Source: JACMJP01 sp046160675
GTDB lineage: Bacteria > Bacteroidota > Bacteroidia > Chitinophagales > BACL12
Direction: 5' to 3'
NCBI GenBank assembly: GCA_046160675.1
Contig: JBJXHH010000209.1
Span: 1-8,485 of the forward strand
DNA length: 8,485 bases
The notes beneath the pieces were generated by a model that saw nothing but the letters and a program-made list of their open reading frames with translations, had not been told where the DNA came from and made no database searches. Positions 6,036-8,485 of the stretch are shown here, one piece after another (position 1 is the first letter of the stretch; the number at the start of each line of letters is the position of its first letter). The position numbers were made by a program, and so were the translations under genes.

Positions 6036-8485
6036 ATGAAAAAATTTACTCTCCTCGCAGCTATTGTTTTTTTGTTTACTGCATTACCTGCACAAATTGT
6101 TTTAAATGAAGCAAGCAACAGGAATGCAACGCAAATACTCGATGAAGATGGCGATTATGAAGATTGGTTTGAATTGTACAACTCCGGAAGTTCCACAGTA
6201 AATCTCAGTGGCTATTCTATCAGTGACGATTCCCTCGAACTTGCAAAATGGACATTTCCGCCCATCCTGCTTAACCCTTCTAATCACCTGTTTGTGTATG
6301 CTTCAGGAAAGGACCGCCTTCCTGATTTTACAACTGATCATTATGAATTTCCTGTCAGCGAAGACGTTGTTTGGAATTACATTGTACCTGATGCAACTAC
6401 TCCTACAGATTGGATGAACCTCGGTTTTGACGACAGTGGCTGGAATACTGGTGAAGCAAGTGTTGGCTATGGAGATGCAGATGATTCGAGCATCGTTTCG
6501 CCCGGAACTATGAGTGTATATATGCGCTATGCATTTAATGTTGATGATACTTCGGAAATAAATAACGCAATATTTCATATTGATTTTGACGATGGATTTG
6601 TAGCATACCTGAACGGAAACATTATTGCATCTTACGGTTTTTCAGGAACACCAGCATATGATGCACCCTCTGGCCTTGACCATGAATCTGGTATGTATGC
6701 TGGTTATGCGCCAATGCAGTTTCCTATTGATGAGGCTACTTTGCATGCGTATCTTACTGTAGGAACTAATGTTCTAGCAGTGCAAGTACACAATGTAAGT
6801 TCAGGTTCAAGCGATCTGACTGCAAACCCGTTTTTATCTTTTGCATTGGCTACCTCAGAAATACTATGGAGTATTGATTTTCCATTTTGGTACAGCAGCT
6901 ACTATTCAGGAACTAACCTGCATACAAATTTCAAAATAGGAACCGAAGGTGAAACTTTATTTTTATCAGATGCTTCAGGAGTTATTATTGATCAAATACT
7001 TGTTGACGATCTCGAAGCAGATTTTTCTATTGGTAGGAAAACAGATGGAAATGATACGCTGCAAATATTTACATCAGCAACCCCCGGTTACAGCAATAAT
7101 GCCTCAACCTCATACACAGGATACGTAGCAAGTCCTGCGTTTACATTAAATGCGGGATTTTATGATGCTGCAATTTCCACTGCTATCACAATCCCCGCCG
7201 GAGATGTATCAGTTTATTATACCACTGATGGACAAATTCCTACTACTAGTGATAATCTATACACCGGCACCCCGATAGACATTTCTTATACTACAGTTTT
7301 GAAAGCAAGGTGTTTTGATAATACTGGTGTTTTACTCCCCGGTAAAGTGATAACCAATACTTACTTAGTTGACGAGGACATTACTGTTCCTGTTATTTCC
7401 ATCACAACTGATGATGTTAATCTTTATGGAGCTTCAGGTATTTATGATAACTGGTGGACAGACTGGAAAAAACCCTGTTACATTGAATACTTCGATAGCC
7501 TGCACATCAATGCGTTTGAACAAAATGCCGGGATAAAAATTGATGGCGGTGCAGGAGGCAGCAGAAGTCTTTCCCAGAAAAGTTTCCGCATAGAACCCGA
7601 TAATTCATCATACGGAGATGGAATATTGAACTACCCAATCATTCCCCGCCTGTGGTATGTAGATGATTATGAAAGATTTTATCTGCGTAACGGAAGTAAC
7701 TTCAGTAATGTGTTGCCTTACAAAGATGCTTATATGACCCGAATTACAGACGGAACTCTGAACGAGCATATGGCTTACACACCTATAGTTGTTTTTTTAA
7801 ACGGCGAATACTGGGGTTTGTATGAACTGAGAGATAAGCTGGATGAGCCGCATTTTGAACATGTGCATAATGTACCGAATGAAGAACTTGACCTGTTGAG
7901 TTTGAGTTACTGGTACGGCGGGGTTTTGCGTACCCTCAGCGGTAGCGACAGTGATTTTTATGATATGAAAGATTACCTCTATTATTATCCAACCCCAACG
8001 GATACAGATTTTTTCAGTATTGCTAATCAGTATTTGGATCTTTATCAATTCACAGATTATTTGATCGCAGAAACCTACCTCGGCAATGCTGACTGGCCAT
8101 GGAATAATATTAAAATTTTCAGAGATAGGGGCGGAAACAATAAATGGCAGTACGGGTTAATTGATGTTGAATGGGGGTTGGGTTACAGCGCATGGACAAA
8201 TGCGTACACAGATATGATCAGTTACCTTTTCGGATATAATTATAATATGGAGCAATTTTATGCTTTAAATCAAAATGAAAAATTCAGGCATTACTTTGTG
8301 AACCGGTATGCAGATCTCATGAACACAACTTTTCAAGCCGACAGGATGCTGGCGATGGAGGACACTATTTATAATGAAGTGGAAGGCGAACTTGCAAGGC
8401 AATGGAAACGCTGGTGGACTACTGATATGCCTTATGCATATTCCGTTTTCAATGATTACAGATTTGGTTTGCTTGATGATCTGAC
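6036..8485 (+). CDS. Exported CotH kinase family protein with lamin-tail, jelly-roll and chitobiase-like domains; C-terminus outside the window
   Basis: From the ATG at 6036 the frame stays open for 816 codons to the window end. Residues 1-19 are a signal peptide (MKKFTLLAAIV core, LPA before Q20). A lamin-tail domain begins at about 20 (IVLNEASN, DWFELYNSG, NLSGYSISDD) and breaks off after ASGKDR (89-94). A jelly-roll-like domain follows (about 110-275: VWNYIVPDA, DDSGWNTGEASVGYGD, IDFDDGFVAYLNG, GTNVLAVQVHN). The lamin-tail domain then resumes at LHTNFKIGTEGE (from 295) to about 360. Residues 366-445 resemble the chitobiase/beta-hexosaminidase C-terminal domain (VYYTTDGQIPTTSDN). From about 449 comes a CotH domain: LRNGSNF (550-556), FLNGEYWGLYELRDK (587-601), YLGNADWPWNNIKIFRDRG (681-699) and LIDVEWGLG (708-716). 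CotH proteins are atypical kinases known from spore coats, but exported Bacteroidota versions are uncharacterised. A T9SS sorting domain is expected at the unseen C-terminus. Confidence 0.88.
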   Translation, partial: MKKFTLLAAIVFLFTALPAQIVLNEASNRNATQILDEDGDYEDWFELYNSGSSTVNLSGYSISDDSLELAKWTFPPILLNPSNHLFVYASGKDRLPDFTTDHYEFPVSEDVVWNYIVPDATTPTDWMNLGFDDSGWNTGEASVGYGDADDSSIVSPGTMSVYMRYAFNVDDTSEINNAIFHIDFDDGFVAYLNGNIIASYGFSGTPAYDAPSGLDHESGMYAGYAPMQFPIDEATLHAYLTVGTNVLAVQVHNVSSGSSDLTANPFLSFALATSEILWSIDFPFWYSSYYSGTNLHTNFKIGTEGETLFLSDASGVIIDQILVDDLEADFSIGRKTDGNDTLQIFTSATPGYSNNASTSYTGYVASPAFTLNAGFYDAAISTAITIPAGDVSVYYTTDGQIPTTSDNLYTGTPIDISYTTVLKARCFDNTGVLLPGKVITNTYLVDEDITVPVISITTDDVNLYGASGIYDNWWTDWKKPCYIEYFDSLHINAFEQNAGIKIDGGAGGSRSLSQKSFRIEPDNSSYGDGILNYPIIPRLWYVDDYERFYLRNGSNFSNVLPYKDAYMTRITDGTLNEHMAYTPIVVFLNGEYWGLYELRDKLDEPHFEHVHNVPNEELDLLSLSYWYGGVLRTLSGSDSDFYDMKDYLYYYPTPTDTDFFSIANQYLDLYQFTDYLIAETYLGNADWPWNNIKIFRDRGGNNKWQYGLIDVEWGLGYSAWTNAYTDMISYLFGYNYNMEQFYALNQNEKFRHYFVNRYADLMNTTFQADRMLAMEDTIYNEVEGELARQWKRWWTTDMPYAYSVFNDYRFGLLDDL

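Noticed and set aside
6102..6578. Short minus- and plus-strand open frames at 6102-6287, 6208-6417 and 6303-6578
   Set aside because: All lie inside the continuous 816-codon CotH protein frame, which has recognisable domains throughout.
7797..8048. Minus-strand open frame of 83 codons
   Set aside because: It lies opposite the conserved CotH motifs and has no recognisable features.

Overview
The window looks like part of a Bacteroidota chromosome, most likely a free-living relative of the Flavobacteriales, Chitinophagales or Sphingobacteriales. Three proteins end in the type A sorting domain of the type IX secretion system (T9SS), which is restricted to this phylum. The transketolase is a stand-alone N-terminal half, as is usual in Bacteroidota. 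The DNA is moderately AT-rich, starts lack Shine-Dalgarno sequences, and TAnnTTTG promoter elements can be seen upstream of two genes.

Layout. Bases 1-437 (-) hold the N-terminal part of an exported von Willebrand A protein that starts at a GTG. Bases 647-1282 (-) and 1500-2657 (-) are two paralogous T9SS cargo proteins, each with an FN3 domain and a sorting domain and each with its own hairpin terminator. Bases 2923-4986 (+) encode a 687-residue T9SS cargo protein, read here as an N-terminal Gly/Asp-rich module, a CARDB-like domain, an NHL-like beta-propeller with a His/Asp-rich loop, and a sorting domain. Bases 5022-5867 (-) encode the transketolase N-terminal subunit, convergent with the propeller gene. 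From 6036 (+) to the window end runs a large exported CotH-kinase-family protein with lamin-tail, jelly-roll and chitobiase-like domains; its C-terminus lies outside.

How the genes relate. Apart from the cytosolic transketolase half, every gene encodes an exported or probable cell-surface protein. The genes are mostly single transcription units (separate terminators, divergent and convergent neighbours), so this is a surface-protein neighbourhood rather than an operon encoding one pathway. I see no RNA genes, CRISPR array, insertion sequence or phage genes. No intergenic stretch exceeds 300 bases; the longest is 265 bases (2658-2922), between the divergent 385-residue T9SS gene and the propeller gene.

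The observations most worth following are the 84-base near-identical tails of the two paralogous sorting domains with an abrupt boundary, the His/Asp-rich motif in the propeller protein, the transketolase half without its partner, and the lamin-tail domain split by a jelly-roll in the CotH protein. I did not find convincing evidence of a wholly new multi-gene system.
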